Shown piece by piece: positions 1 to 8,444 of a stretch of 64,000 nucleotides of DNA (position 1 is the stretch's first letter; each line of letters starts with the position of its first letter). Source of the stretch: Hyphomonadaceae bacterium UBA1849 (GTDB taxonomy: Bacteria; Pseudomonadota; Alphaproteobacteria; Caulobacterales; Hyphomonadaceae). A program made the position numbers and the translations under genes. Where the stretch lies: NCBI GenBank assembly GCA_002338565.1, contig DDIN01000008.1:554167-618166 (forward strand). The letters run 5' to 3'. The notes beneath the pieces are model-generated. The model saw only the letters and a list, made by a program, of their open reading frames with translations, did not search any database and was not told where the DNA came from.

Positions 1-57
1 GTCCGTCTGGGTCGACTCACAAAACCAGCGCTATGGAAATTGCTGGAAGCTCGATGA
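1..57 (+). CDS. C-terminal end of an upstream gene (partial)
   Basis: Frame 1 is open from the window edge and ends in TGA at 55-57, giving a short basic, amphipathic tail (VRLGRLTKPALWKLLEAR). It ends 21 bases before the response-regulator start on the same strand, so it could be the preceding gene of the same operon. Too little is present to name a family, and 18 open codons could occur by chance. Confidence 0.35.
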   Translation, partial: VRLGRLTKPALWKLLEAR

Positions 58-78
58 CGCCGGAGGCGCACGATAGCC

Positions 79-762
79 ATGACAGCATCTGTGATCTCTG
101 TCGGCATTCTGGAAGACGATGACATTCTGCGTGATTACATCGTGTCGATCATCGAAGCCGAAACCGCGTTGCAGCTCCGGTTCGCCGCGACGACAGTCGC
201 CGAAGCGATGCAGGCGCTTGATGAGGGCCTTGTGCCCGATGTCTGCCTTGTCGATCTGCAACTGCCTGACGGGTCCGGCACTGAACTGGTTGAACGCCTC
301 ACAAAAGAAGGCCGCAGCAAGGCACTTATCCTGACCATTCTGGGGGACCGCCATAGCGTTCAGGCCGCGCTTGAATCCGGCGCTAACGGTTATCTCTTGA
401 AGGACTCAGAGCCGGAAATGATCATCCGCCACATCCGGGAAACGGCCTGTGGCGCAGCGCCGATGAGCGCGCAGGTTACGCCGCATTTATTGTCCATGAT
501 CCGCAATAAAGACGTCAAACCACCGGCGCCGGCGGACACGAAAGCCGGCGAACCGGGGCAGGATACGCCGCTTACTCAAAGAGAGACCGAGTTACTCACA
601 CTCTTTGCCAAGGGTCTGTCGCAGATCGAAGCAGCGGAGCTGATGGATATTTCCCCGAACACTGTGCGCCATTATTCGAAAGCCATTCACCGCAAGCTGA
701 ATGTGAAATCCAAATCGGAAGCCGTTTTCGAGGCCATTCAGATGGGCTGGATCATTATCTGA
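79..762 (+). CDS. NarL/FixJ-type two-component response regulator
   Basis: A 227-residue cytoplasmic response regulator. The receiver domain (about residues 5-125) has the acidic cluster EDDD at 12-15, the probable phosphoacceptor Asp59 in CLVDLQLPDG, a Thr near 86 and a Lys in LLKDSEPE. The C-terminal LuxR/GerE helix-turn-helix starts at TPLTQRETELL and includes SPNTVRHY. Proteins of this family bind DNA as phosphorylation-dependent dimers. A GGAGG at 62-66 precedes the ATG. The natural partner is the HisKA_3 kinase encoded convergently next door; their coding ends overlap by 25 bases. The target genes cannot be told from the sequence. Confidence 0.93.
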   Translation: MTASVISVGILEDDDILRDYIVSIIEAETALQLRFAATTVAEAMQALDEGLVPDVCLVDLQLPDGSGTELVERLTKEGRSKALILTILGDRHSVQAALESGANGYLLKDSEPEMIIRHIRETACGAAPMSAQVTPHLLSMIRNKDVKPPAPADTKAGEPGQDTPLTQRETELLTLFAKGLSQIEAAELMDISPNTVRHYSKAIHRKLNVKSKSEAVFEAIQMGWIII

Positions 763-2474
763 TCATCGGCCTGTTCCAATGGCACCCGGATAATCACGCG
801 CGTGCCGTCTCCACAACCACTCGGTTCAAAGCTGACAGACCCATTGAGCATCTCTGCACGGCGGCGAAGATTGCGAATGCCTTTGCCCGGCGTGTCCAGA
901 CGCTCTGCTGGAATACCTACCCCGTCATCTTCGATATGGATCACAAGCTCGCCTTGTGCCTGTCGTTCTTCAATCCGTACAGAGACATATTGCGCCTTGG
1001 CGTGTCGGATCGCGTTCGTCAGCGACTCCTGAATCATGCGATAGAGATTGAGCGTAGAACCTGAGCCGCGAATATCGCCATTGATAACTTCCGGCTGTCT
1101 CCAGTCGAAAGTCAGCCCCGCCGAAACCAGCTGCGCCTCTGCCCGCACATGAAAGGCGCTGAGCACGGCAACCAGATCATCACCCATATGGTCAATAGAA
1201 TCGACGATCAGCCGCAAATCGTTCAGCGACGACTGTATCTCTTCCAGCATGCGGCTTTTGTTCAACCGTCCGCTGCGCACCTGCACCAGAAGCGATAATA
1301 GCTGCCCGCCAAGCCCATCATGAATGTCACGGGTAAAGCGCTGGCGTTCCTCCATGATCGCCCGATTACGCATTTCAAAGGCGATAAGCCGGCTCTTTTC
1401 ATCGAGCTCGAGCGCCTGCTCCTGTACTTTACGCGTCAGCGCATCCACTTCGGATCGGTGGGCCCACCATTGAAGCAAGACATTTCCGCCGCTCTCGATC
1501 AGAATGAACAGGCTGAGGCCGAGCCAGAACAATGCCTTCACCGTCATCACAGGCAGAAAAGACAGCGGCAGGACGGCATTGATAACCAGAACTCCGCCGG
1601 CACAAACGGTCAGAATGAGCAGGCCAAGTCCGGCCAGCCTGCCGCAGTAAAATCTCGGCCCGACGCGACAACGATAGGCGTAAATGCCCGTCAGCAACGC
1701 GATGACAAAAACTAATCCCAGTGCTGCAAGACCGGCCCATGATGGCCCAATGAGAGTGGCGCCCCAGCCGGCAAGATAAACCTCGGCAAACAAAAGCGCG
1801 CCCATGAGCGCAAAACCTCCATTGGCCTTCATTCGCTTTGGCACTGTGACGGCGGCCAGCAGCGCCACAGAAAGTACGATACCGGCCATCAGAATACCGA
1901 CCCGCATGAGCGCGTTCAGCCAGCCATTATAGCGCTCGACGCTGCCCGCGAGTGTCTCAAAATCGCCCGTGTAAATCTGCCGGATGTCACTGCGAAACGG
2001 GTCCAGATCAGACACGATCTCGATCCGGTTTGTGCCCGGCACCAACAGGTTCTGCGGCACAGGCGCAACGCGCCAATACCCGCCAAGCCCGGGAAACGGC
2101 GTGGAAATGGCAAACGCACCCCAGACCTCTACACCATTGACCAGCAGATAGGTCGGCCCACCCGCGCCAAGATAGGCAATTCCGAGATTTTCGTGTTCCA
2201 GCAGCTCCGCCTGTCGGGCCCGCCAGATATAGCGATACCGCCCCTCAGACTGCAGACCAGCGCGGCTAGTCAGGCTGTGGGCCTCGGAAAAGTCTGACAC
2301 GCGTCGGTTCATATAAGCGGAGGTGTCAGCGATAACCGAAACGTCTGAACGCGGGACGCGGTCCCCTCTGGGTGAGAGCACGGCAGTCCAGAGCGCGACG
2401 CCTAAAATGCCCAGCAAAATCAATACACCGGACAGACCTTCCCATGAACGAAGTGATCGCAGATTGAACGCCAT
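738..2474 (-). CDS. Membrane sensor histidine kinase, 7TM/DISM-like input and HisKA_3 core
   Basis: A 578-residue sensor kinase. One N-terminal membrane segment (about 13-33) is followed by a periplasmic domain of about 150 residues and then six to seven hydrophobic segments between about 190 and 335, the arrangement of 7TMR-DISM sensors. A short coiled-coil (about 345-375) leads to a HisKA_3 dimerisation domain with phosphoacceptor His385 in RDIHDGLGGQ. The HATPase domain shows an N-box (ESLTNAIRHA), a G1 box (IEDDGVGIP) and a G2 region (GKGIRNLRRRAEML). Such kinases pair with NarL-type regulators, and one is encoded convergently alongside. The ligand is unknown. Confidence 0.93.
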   Translation of the reverse strand: MAFNLRSLRSWEGLSGVLILLGILGVALWTAVLSPRGDRVPRSDVSVIADTSAYMNRRVSDFSEAHSLTSRAGLQSEGRYRYIWRARQAELLEHENLGIAYLGAGGPTYLLVNGVEVWGAFAISTPFPGLGGYWRVAPVPQNLLVPGTNRIEIVSDLDPFRSDIRQIYTGDFETLAGSVERYNGWLNALMRVGILMAGIVLSVALLAAVTVPKRMKANGGFALMGALLFAEVYLAGWGATLIGPSWAGLAALGLVFVIALLTGIYAYRCRVGPRFYCGRLAGLGLLILTVCAGGVLVINAVLPLSFLPVMTVKALFWLGLSLFILIESGGNVLLQWWAHRSEVDALTRKVQEQALELDEKSRLIAFEMRNRAIMEERQRFTRDIHDGLGGQLLSLLVQVRSGRLNKSRMLEEIQSSLNDLRLIVDSIDHMGDDLVAVLSAFHVRAEAQLVSAGLTFDWRQPEVINGDIRGSGSTLNLYRMIQESLTNAIRHAKAQYVSVRIEERQAQGELVIHIEDDGVGIPAERLDTPGKGIRNLRRRAEMLNGSVSFEPSGCGDGTRVIIRVPLEQADDQIMIQPI

Positions 2475-2592
2475 ATCTTCACACCGGAAACGCTAAACAA
2501 CAAAGAGCGTTGATGCCCGTGCGAACGCCAGCAAGTCAATTCCCGCAAATAGGGGGCTGTCAGGAAATATTCCGCATTTTTAGAGAAAAGGC

Positions 2593-2608
2593 GTTAAGAG
2601 GACCCGAG
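2593..2608. other. Candidate att remnant: tRNA-Leu 3'-end-like sequence
   Basis: GTTAAGAGGAC here is identical for 11 bases to the 3' end of the tRNA-Leu gene at 14731-14741, in the same orientation, and the next bases (CCGA versus TCGA) are nearly the same. This is what remains when an element integrates into a tRNA 3' end and supplies a replacement end. The match is short and the terminal CCA side is not preserved, so it may be a decayed attL or chance. Confidence 0.35.
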
Positions 2609-2670
2609 TCCTGAAACTGATTTCAATAAAATAACAATAAATCAGTTACTTACAAGCCCCGAATCCGTCC

Positions 2671-2711
2671 GGTACAAATGCAATTGGTACAACTTTTGTA
2701 CCTGAGCTTGT
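2671..2711. repeat. Left-end repeats: integrase arm-type motifs and 19-bp boundary repeat
   Basis: Copies of the octamer TTTGTACC occur in both orientations: GGTACAAA at 2671-2678, GGTACAA at 2686-2692 and TTTGTACC at 2695-2702; the last two form a 17-base palindrome. The 19 bases at 2693-2711 recur with one mismatch at 14643-14661, just upstream of the integrase start at the other end of the element. Such shared end motifs are expected of arm-type integrase binding sites or att cores. Confidence 0.5.
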
Positions 2712-2718
2712 TCGTATC

Positions 2719-3624
2719 TCAGTTATCCTCCAAGCGACGGAGATAGCCAGCACGCACATCGATCAACTCCGGTAGTGGCGTAGGATCAATCTTGGCTCCA
2801 TGAAAGTTCCGGTATGTTGTATCTTTCACATTCTTCGAGACGACCACCGAGGCATCCTCGAACCACAGCAAGCCTGCATCGAACAATTTATGAAGATCAG
2901 CGCGAAGACAGATTCCATTCTCTGGATCGTCGCGGTGTAAGGTGCTTTCGTTATACGGGATAATGTGCGCGGCCTCTAAGGTCTGGACGACACTCGCCCC
3001 ACTGATTGCGCACTGGTGGTTATAGCGTGCCAACACACCGTCCCTAAACTTCTTCTGTCCAACCCTCGCGACGACGGTGTTGAGCCGCTCCTCGATGGCC
3101 CTCTCCGCCTCTACTCTATTCAGTAGATGACGGACGTTAGCTCGCTTCATATTTGTCTGTTGAATGCCCATCGCGTCGAACCACTCAGCGCGTGCCTCCG
3201 GATCAAGATAGAGCGTTCGACGGCGTGAATCACTATGGATCCTTTGGGCAACCCGTGTTTCGTCAAAGGGTGGCGACTGAAGCTGTTTGAAGTGGACCTT
3301 CGGTTTACACAAGGCCACGTCCCTTAACTGCAACAGCATGTCTTTGGCTTCCTGTGCAGAGCTCACCTGAGCGAGGGTGCCGGTGGCCGTCAGCCCTTCT
3401 CCCGAAGGGGCCTCCTCTTCGTGGACCCACACCAGAACTTCGTCACCCTCACGCGGGATCACTGAGCTCTTTGTGCTACCTTCTGGCAAAGTGACGTCTG
3501 CGGGCACGTCGAACCATCCGTGCTCCCATTGCTCGGCTTTGGTCGGACGCCCCATCCCATCAGGGCACTTCAAGGAGTTTATCTTAACCAAAAATGTTTC
3601 TGGCACAGCACCCTCGAATTCCAA
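2719..3624 (-). CDS. HNH endonuclease with probable EVE/PUA-like N-terminal domain
   Basis: A 301-residue protein read from a TTG start, the first start codon after an in-frame stop. The C-terminal half is an HNH_2-type nuclease: CAISG, then LEAAHIIPY, then DPENGICLRADLHKLFDAGL, giving His-Asn-His metal-site residues. The N-terminal region (about 35-85) with DEVLVWVHEE and GEGLTATGTLAQV resembles EVE/PUA-like modules that read modified bases. EVE-like plus HNH is a known layout of modification-dependent (type IV) restriction enzymes; that function is inferred. It lies 20 bases downstream of the AlpA-like gene and is probably co-transcribed with it. It is the outermost gene at the element's left end. 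Confidence 0.75.
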   Translation of the reverse strand: MEFEGAVPETFLVKINSLKCPDGMGRPTKAEQWEHGWFDVPADVTLPEGSTKSSVIPREGDEVLVWVHEEEAPSGEGLTATGTLAQVSSAQEAKDMLLQLRDVALCKPKVHFKQLQSPPFDETRVAQRIHSDSRRRTLYLDPEARAEWFDAMGIQQTNMKRANVRHLLNRVEAERAIEERLNTVVARVGQKKFRDGVLARYNHQCAISGASVVQTLEAAHIIPYNESTLHRDDPENGICLRADLHKLFDAGLLWFEDASVVVSKNVKDTTYRNFHGAKIDPTPLPELIDVRAGYLRRLEDN

Positions 3625-3644
3625 CGTTCGCCAGCCCGCTTTGA

Positions 3645-3839
3645 CTAATCGGGTTTCTCATACATCGCCCGAATGTCTTCAGCACGCCAGACCGTCACGC
3701 CATAGCCAAGCTTGATTGACTTCGGAAAACGTCCATCCTTCACACCCTGCCACCACGTCGACTTTGAGACCGGTATAGGCCCCTCGGGGGCTAGGATCTG
3801 TTTGATGCGGACGAAGCCGGTCTTTGGAAATTCACTCAT
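3645..3839 (-). CDS. AlpA-like helix-turn-helix regulator
   Basis: A 64-residue MerR-fold DNA-binding protein of the AlpA type. It shows RIKQIL, then PVSKSTWWQGVKDGRFPKSIKLG, then VTVWRAEDI, the signature of this phage and island regulator family. AlpA proteins typically control excision or integrase genes of integrated elements. I chose the ATG at 3839 because the longer frame to 3920 would run into the tracrRNA terminator. The gene lies just downstream of tracrRNA and upstream of the HNH gene on the same strand. Confidence 0.85.
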   Translation of the reverse strand: MSEFPKTGFVRIKQILAPEGPIPVSKSTWWQGVKDGRFPKSIKLGYGVTVWRAEDIRAMYEKPD

Positions 3840-3904
3840 GACGAACGACCATGTTTGATCCAGTGCCACTGGGGCCACACTAATGAATTCAAGCCCACGG
3901 TCAA

Positions 3905-4005
3905 AAGTAAAAAGGGCCACCCGTAGGTGACCCTTACATTTCGTGGACCTTCACAAGGAAGTCCTTGTTACCGGAAGGCCTGACTTTTCCAGAGTGCTAG
4001 AAATG
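3905..4005 (-). ncRNA. tracrRNA of the type II-C CRISPR system
   Basis: On the minus strand, 4002-3967 is an anti-repeat. After a 26-bp perfect upper helix with the CRISPR repeat come a symmetric 2x2 internal loop and a lower helix CCGG-T-AAC against GTT-CCGG with one bulged base. A nexus-like hairpin (ACAAGG-ACTT-CCTTGT, 3968-3953) and a strong terminator follow. This order is that of type II-C tracrRNAs such as the Neisseria one. TTTACT (4040-4035) and TATCTT (4018-4013) with 16-base spacing fit a sigma-70-like promoter starting at about 4006. Transcription runs away from cas9. Guide RNA processing by RNase III is expected from the family. Confidence 0.88.
3907..3935 (-). terminator. Rho-independent terminator of tracrRNA
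   Basis: A 10-bp stem (AAGGGTCACC with GGTGGCCCTT, one G-T pair), loop TACG, followed on the minus strand by a U-rich tail (TTTACTTTTG). It separates tracrRNA from the downstream alpA-like gene and fixes the RNA strand. Confidence 0.9.
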
Positions 4006-4302
4006 TTCTTAAAAGATACATACGGGAGCGCTCAAGTAAACCGGAAATAGTGTACTGGTTAAAAAAAAACACCATGAACGCCCTAGCGCCGCATCTCCAC
4101 CTCATACCAAACCAAAAGTGACGCTCCACCTGTTTCTTATAGCTTTCTTATTGTGCATCTAGCTTCTCACAGCTTGACGAACCGCCATAAATCGTCACCC
4201 TTTTTCAGTGGCACACAACAACGACAAAACAAAATTCTTCGGGGACAACCCAAAAATTCTATCAGTAGTATATTATTTTACGTACGGCTTGGGGAGCTAA
4301 CA
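4006..4302 (+). promoter_or_regulatory. Intergenic region between tracrRNA and cas9
   Basis: About 300 AT-rich bases hold the divergent promoters of tracrRNA and cas9. A TATATT at about 4269-4274 and a GGGGAG at 4291-4296, seven bases before the cas9 TTG, are visible. A nine-A run at 4061-4069 follows a weak 6-bp stem, which reads as a terminator in neither direction. No coding potential is evident. Confidence 0.4.
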
Positions 4303-7300
4303 TTGCAACACGCTTATCGCCTAGGGATCGACTTAGGAACAAACTCAATCGGCTGGGCGGCGGTTAAATTGAATGACAGGCTTGAACCAGGCCCAATGCT
4401 CGACATGGGCGTTCGCATTTTTTCAGATGCTCGCAACCCGAAAGACAAGTCTTCGAATGCTGCTCAGAGAAGAGAGCCACGTAGTCTGCGGCGCAATCGC
4501 GACAGACGCCTCCAACGCAAGCAGCGCTTTATGAATGCACTTGTCGCTCAAGGACTAATGCCAGTCGAGCGGGAAGGCCGCAAACGCTTGGAAGCGGTAG
4601 ACCCATGGATTCTCCGCGCAAAAGCTCTGCACCAACAACTTACGCCATTCGAAATTGGAAGAGCGCTGTTCCACCTCCAACAACGCAGAGGTTTCAAATC
4701 GAATCGCAAAACTGACGCAGGCGATTCTGAGGCGGGAAAGGTCTATTCTGGAATAGCAGCCAGCAAAGAGAGACTTCGCGCATCGGGTAAGGACAGCCTC
4801 GGCGACTACTTCGGCTCACTCAGATTGGCCCAAGAAGAAGCTAACTCAAAGTTGGATCAAGGGCAGCGCCTACCCATGCCGCAGTCACGTGTCAGAACGA
4901 CAGGGCAAGGCAGCAACGCAGCGTACGATTATTATCCACAGCGCGAAATGATCTTGGATGAATTTGATCTCATTTGGGAGAGCCAAAAGCACTACCATCC
5001 GGATTTGTTATCGCCGTCCGCCCATGAAAAGCTGAGAGGAATTCTTGCTTGGCAGAGACCACTGAAAGCGCAGCCCAAGGGAAAATGTACGTTATTACCG
5101 GGGTGCCCAAGGGCGGCGAAAGCGATGGCCTCCAGCCAATTCGTTCGGATTGCACAAGAGGTGAACAATCTCACGGTAGGAGTAGTGGGCGAGAGCAAGC
5201 GCCCGCTATCTCCAGAGGAACGCTCCATCGTCGCAGAGGCACTCTTGAAGCCTACTGCGAAATCAGCTCGCAAGTCATTCGACCAGATCCGAAAGCTGCT
5301 CAAACTTCCGGCTTCTGTAAAGTTCAACCTCGAAAGCGAGAAACGCACATTCCTCGAAGGCGATGTCACCGCTGCCCGGATGATGCAAACAACTGCATGG
5401 GGGCAAGACTGGTTCGAGCTATCCATCGAGAAGCAGGACTTAATCGTCGAAAACCTGCTTGAGACAGAAGACGAAACGCAGCTTGTGGGGTGGCTGGAAA
5501 GTGAGTTTAACCTATCCGGTGAAACGGCATTAAACGTCAGCCGCGTTCGGTTACCTGACGGATACGGCAAACTCTCAACCAAAGCCAATACGCGCCTCGC
5601 ACCGGAATTGAGCAAGGGCTTATTGTACGATCAGGCAGTCAACGCAGCCGGTATGGGAGACCACTCTCAGCGCGGCGACGGCGTGGTTCACGAAGATCAC
5701 CTGCCCTATTATGGCGAGGTGTTGAACCGACATACAGCGCTGGAGAAAGCAAATCCAAAGAACGACGAAGAGCGTTTCGGACGGGTCGCCAATCCAACAG
5801 TGCACGTGGCGCTCAACGAGCTTCGCAAAGTGGTGAACGATCTTATTCGTCGCTATGGCCCGCCCACCCAAGTCGTGCTGGAAATGGCACGCGAGTTACC
5901 CATGTCCGACCGAGGCCTGAATGATCTGGAGCGCGATCAGCGGCTAAACCAGCATGCTAACGAACAGAGGCGCGAACAGTTAGCCAGTCTGAGCGTCAGC
6001 GACACTCACGAGAACCGGCTGAAGCTCAGACTGTTCGAAGAACTTGATCCGCTTCGCAAGGCTTGTGTGTTCACGGGACAGCCTATTTCGCTGTCTACAC
6101 TGTTTTCCGACGAAATCGAGATCGAGCATCTGCTCCCTTTCTCTCGAACGCTCGATGACAGCTTTGCAAACAAAGTTTTATCCCTTCGGCAGGCCAACCG
6201 GGAGAAAGGCAATCGAACACCCTTCGAAGCATTCAACTCGTCCGCTGGCTACGACTGGGAGGCGATCACCCAACGCGCCGAAGTTCTGCCTTCGAATAAA
6301 CGTTGGCGGTTCAACCCAGATGCGATGGAAAAGTTTGAAGCAGACAGCGACTTCCTACCCAGAATGCTCAACGATACGCGGTACATTACCAGCCTAGGCA
6401 AGTCTTACATTGAAGGGCTATTCGGAGGTCAGGGCTCACCGGGCCAGACGAACAGCGTTTGGGTTGTTAACGGTCGACTGACAGCTGATCTGCGCCATTT
6501 CAGCGGATTCAACGGGATACTCAGTGACAGCAACCGAAAGGACCGCTCAGACCATCGTCACCACGCCATTGATGCACTAGTGGTCGCGTTGACAGATAGA
6601 TCGATGATCAAACGCGTCGCCGACCTCGCCAAGCTGGATGACAAACCGCGGTATAGCGAAGTCATGAATGAGCTGGCCGAGCCCCTCAAAAGATACTTCA
6701 AGCCTGTCTCAGACTGGCGGGATAAAATGACTGTGTCGCACAAACCGGACCACGGGTTCCAGGCTGGCATGCACAATGACACAGCTTTCGGCCTCACCGG
6801 AGAGACGGACAGCAAAGGACAACCCATACTGGTGACACGAAAACCGCTATCCTCATTCGCGAACCCAAAGGACTTGTTATCGATCAGAGACCCGGATCTG
6901 AGAGACGAGCTTTACGCGGCATCTGAAGGTTTGAGCGGCGCGGACTTCGTCAACGCCGTAGTCACCACGGGGCTCCAGATGCACCCGCAGGTTAAAAGCG
7001 CACGTGTCATCACGCCAATGAAATCAACGTCTTTTGTGACTATTTCAAATGGCAAGGATGGAGTGAAAGCCTATAAGGGCGACAGCAACTACTGCTACGA
7101 CATCTGGGTTGACCAAAAGGGCAAATGGACCGGCAACGTGGTTACTACATTCGAAGCTTACCAGCGGGCACAAACAGATCCTGATTGGTGGCGCAGGCCC
7201 ACACTAGAGAACGGCACAAAGCTTATTATGCGCCTTCGAAAGGGCGACATGCTCGAACTGGATGGACCTTCCGGTCGCCGCAAAGTGATCGTCTTCAAGT

Positions 7301-7467
7301 TCACAACGGGCAAAATCGACATGGCCGAGCACTATCAAGCCAATGCATCCGCGAGGGTTCGCGCCAACCACTTAGAAGCAATAAGGATGGCTCCAAGCGC
7401 GCTTCAAAGGGCATCCGCCGTCGTTTTGCATGTTTCACCAAGTGGCAGAGTAAAAAAGGCCTACTGA
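4303..7467 (+). CDS. cas9: Cas9 endonuclease, type II-C
   Basis: A full-length, compact Cas9 of 1054 residues, the RNA-guided nuclease of the system. RuvC-I Asp10 is in LGIDLGTNSIGWA, followed by an Arg-rich bridge helix (RREPRSLRRNRDRRLQRKQR). RuvC-II Glu527 is in LEMARE. The HNH domain has Glu608-His609 in EIEHLLPFSRTLDDSF and Asn632 in the NREKGN segment. RuvC-III shows His754 and Asp757 in HHAIDALVVAL. Both nuclease sites look intact. I start at TTG 4303, preceded by GGGGAG; the in-frame ATG at 4153 would add 50 residues before the RuvC motif. Size and the absence of csn2 or cas4 indicate subtype II-C. cas1 follows after 56 bases. The PAM is not deducible here. Confidence 0.97.
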   Translation: MQHAYRLGIDLGTNSIGWAAVKLNDRLEPGPMLDMGVRIFSDARNPKDKSSNAAQRREPRSLRRNRDRRLQRKQRFMNALVAQGLMPVEREGRKRLEAVDPWILRAKALHQQLTPFEIGRALFHLQQRRGFKSNRKTDAGDSEAGKVYSGIAASKERLRASGKDSLGDYFGSLRLAQEEANSKLDQGQRLPMPQSRVRTTGQGSNAAYDYYPQREMILDEFDLIWESQKHYHPDLLSPSAHEKLRGILAWQRPLKAQPKGKCTLLPGCPRAAKAMASSQFVRIAQEVNNLTVGVVGESKRPLSPEERSIVAEALLKPTAKSARKSFDQIRKLLKLPASVKFNLESEKRTFLEGDVTAARMMQTTAWGQDWFELSIEKQDLIVENLLETEDETQLVGWLESEFNLSGETALNVSRVRLPDGYGKLSTKANTRLAPELSKGLLYDQAVNAAGMGDHSQRGDGVVHEDHLPYYGEVLNRHTALEKANPKNDEERFGRVANPTVHVALNELRKVVNDLIRRYGPPTQVVLEMARELPMSDRGLNDLERDQRLNQHANEQRREQLASLSVSDTHENRLKLRLFEELDPLRKACVFTGQPISLSTLFSDEIEIEHLLPFSRTLDDSFANKVLSLRQANREKGNRTPFEAFNSSAGYDWEAITQRAEVLPSNKRWRFNPDAMEKFEADSDFLPRMLNDTRYITSLGKSYIEGLFGGQGSPGQTNSVWVVNGRLTADLRHFSGFNGILSDSNRKDRSDHRHHAIDALVVALTDRSMIKRVADLAKLDDKPRYSEVMNELAEPLKRYFKPVSDWRDKMTVSHKPDHGFQAGMHNDTAFGLTGETDSKGQPILVTRKPLSSFANPKDLLSIRDPDLRDELYAASEGLSGADFVNAVVTTGLQMHPQVKSARVITPMKSTSFVTISNGKDGVKAYKGDSNYCYDIWVDQKGKWTGNVVTTFEAYQRAQTDPDWWRRPTLENGTKLIMRLRKGDMLELDGPSGRRKVIVFKFTTGKIDMAEHYQANASARVRANHLEAIRMAPSALQRASAVVLHVSPSGRVKKAY

Positions 7468-7523
7468 AAATGGCACAGTGATTGCTTGCTATCCAGAAGG
7501 TGATTCAGGAGCAAGTAATCCAG

Positions 7524-8444
7524 ATGTTGAACCGCATTGTCGAAATCGCGAGCGACGGGATCCACGCTTCCCTCAATCGCGGTTTTTTGCAACTCCGCAG
7601 GAGTAAGGAAATTGTCGGTCAAGTTCCGCTTCCGGACATCGGGGGACTTGTTATTCGCGGCTATGGTGCCAGCATTTCCCTCAATCTTGTTAGTCGATTG
7701 TCGGAACTTAAAATCCCGATCGTGTTGTGCGGAACAGATCAGTCCCCGTCTGCGGTCGTCTGGCCGCTAGCAGGCCATCACGCCGCAAGTGAATTAATCG
7801 AAGCTCAAGCCCAGCTCAGCTTGCCGCGCAAAAAGCGGCTATGGCAGTCCATCGTGAAGGCCAAGATTGAGGCACAGGCCAGAACCCTGCTTTGGTTCGG
7901 AAAAGACGCAAACGACCTTCTGGCAATGAAAGAGCGTGTGCAATCAGGTGATCCAGAGAATTTGGAGGCTCAGGCAGCAAAGCGTTACTGGAAGCGGCTC
8001 ATGGAAGAAATTGAGCCACACTTCAGCAGATCACGTGGCGAAGGCTTTACGAATGCTGCGCTGAATTACGGCTACACTGTCCTCAGGGCGGGCATGGCAC
8101 GATCAATTCTGGCATCCGGCCTGCACCCAGGCTTCTCGGTTCATCATAAAAGCTCTGGGGACAGCTTGAGGCTGGCAGATGATTTGATGGAACCCTACAG
8201 GCCGCTAGTTGATCTAGTTGTCTACCAAATTTCCTCTGATGAGAACGAAGCGAATTTAACGCCCGATCACAAGCAGAGACTGGTGAAAGTTCTGTCCATG
8301 GATCTGATCACAAGCGTCGGCATTACGCCATTGCAAACAAGCATGGATCGGTTGGCTCAGAATTACCGCAGCGTGTGCCTAGGCCAATCTCGCACACTTA
8401 CGTTTGCCCAAGGACCATCAAGCTCAGAATGGGAGGCGAGGTGA
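7524..8444 (+). CDS. cas1: Cas1 integrase of the CRISPR adaptation complex
   Basis: A 306-residue type II Cas1, which with Cas2 inserts new spacers at the leader-proximal repeat. I start at ATG 7524 (MLNRIVEIASDG), the usual start in type II Cas1, with AGGAG at 7507-7511; a TTG 42 bases upstream is less likely. The alpha-helical catalytic half contains the Glu region near AAKRYWKRL, His in ASGLHPGFSVHH and Glu in DDLMEPYRPLVD, the expected metal-site pattern. Its TGA overlaps the cas2 start by four bases (GTGA), so the two are translationally coupled. Confidence 0.97.
   Translation: MLNRIVEIASDGIHASLNRGFLQLRRSKEIVGQVPLPDIGGLVIRGYGASISLNLVSRLSELKIPIVLCGTDQSPSAVVWPLAGHHAASELIEAQAQLSLPRKKRLWQSIVKAKIEAQARTLLWFGKDANDLLAMKERVQSGDPENLEAQAAKRYWKRLMEEIEPHFSRSRGEGFTNAALNYGYTVLRAGMARSILASGLHPGFSVHHKSSGDSLRLADDLMEPYRPLVDLVVYQISSDENEANLTPDHKQRLVKVLSMDLITSVGITPLQTSMDRLAQNYRSVCLGQSRTLTFAQGPSSSEWEAR

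Noticed and set aside
3645..3920. Longer AlpA ORF starting at 3920
   Set aside because: It would start inside the tracrRNA terminator and adds a non-family N-terminus; ATG 3839 gives a standard AlpA length.
4153..4302. ATG 4153 as the cas9 start
   Set aside because: It adds 50 residues before the RuvC-I strand with no family similarity. TTG 4303 has a good ribosome site and the standard N-terminus.
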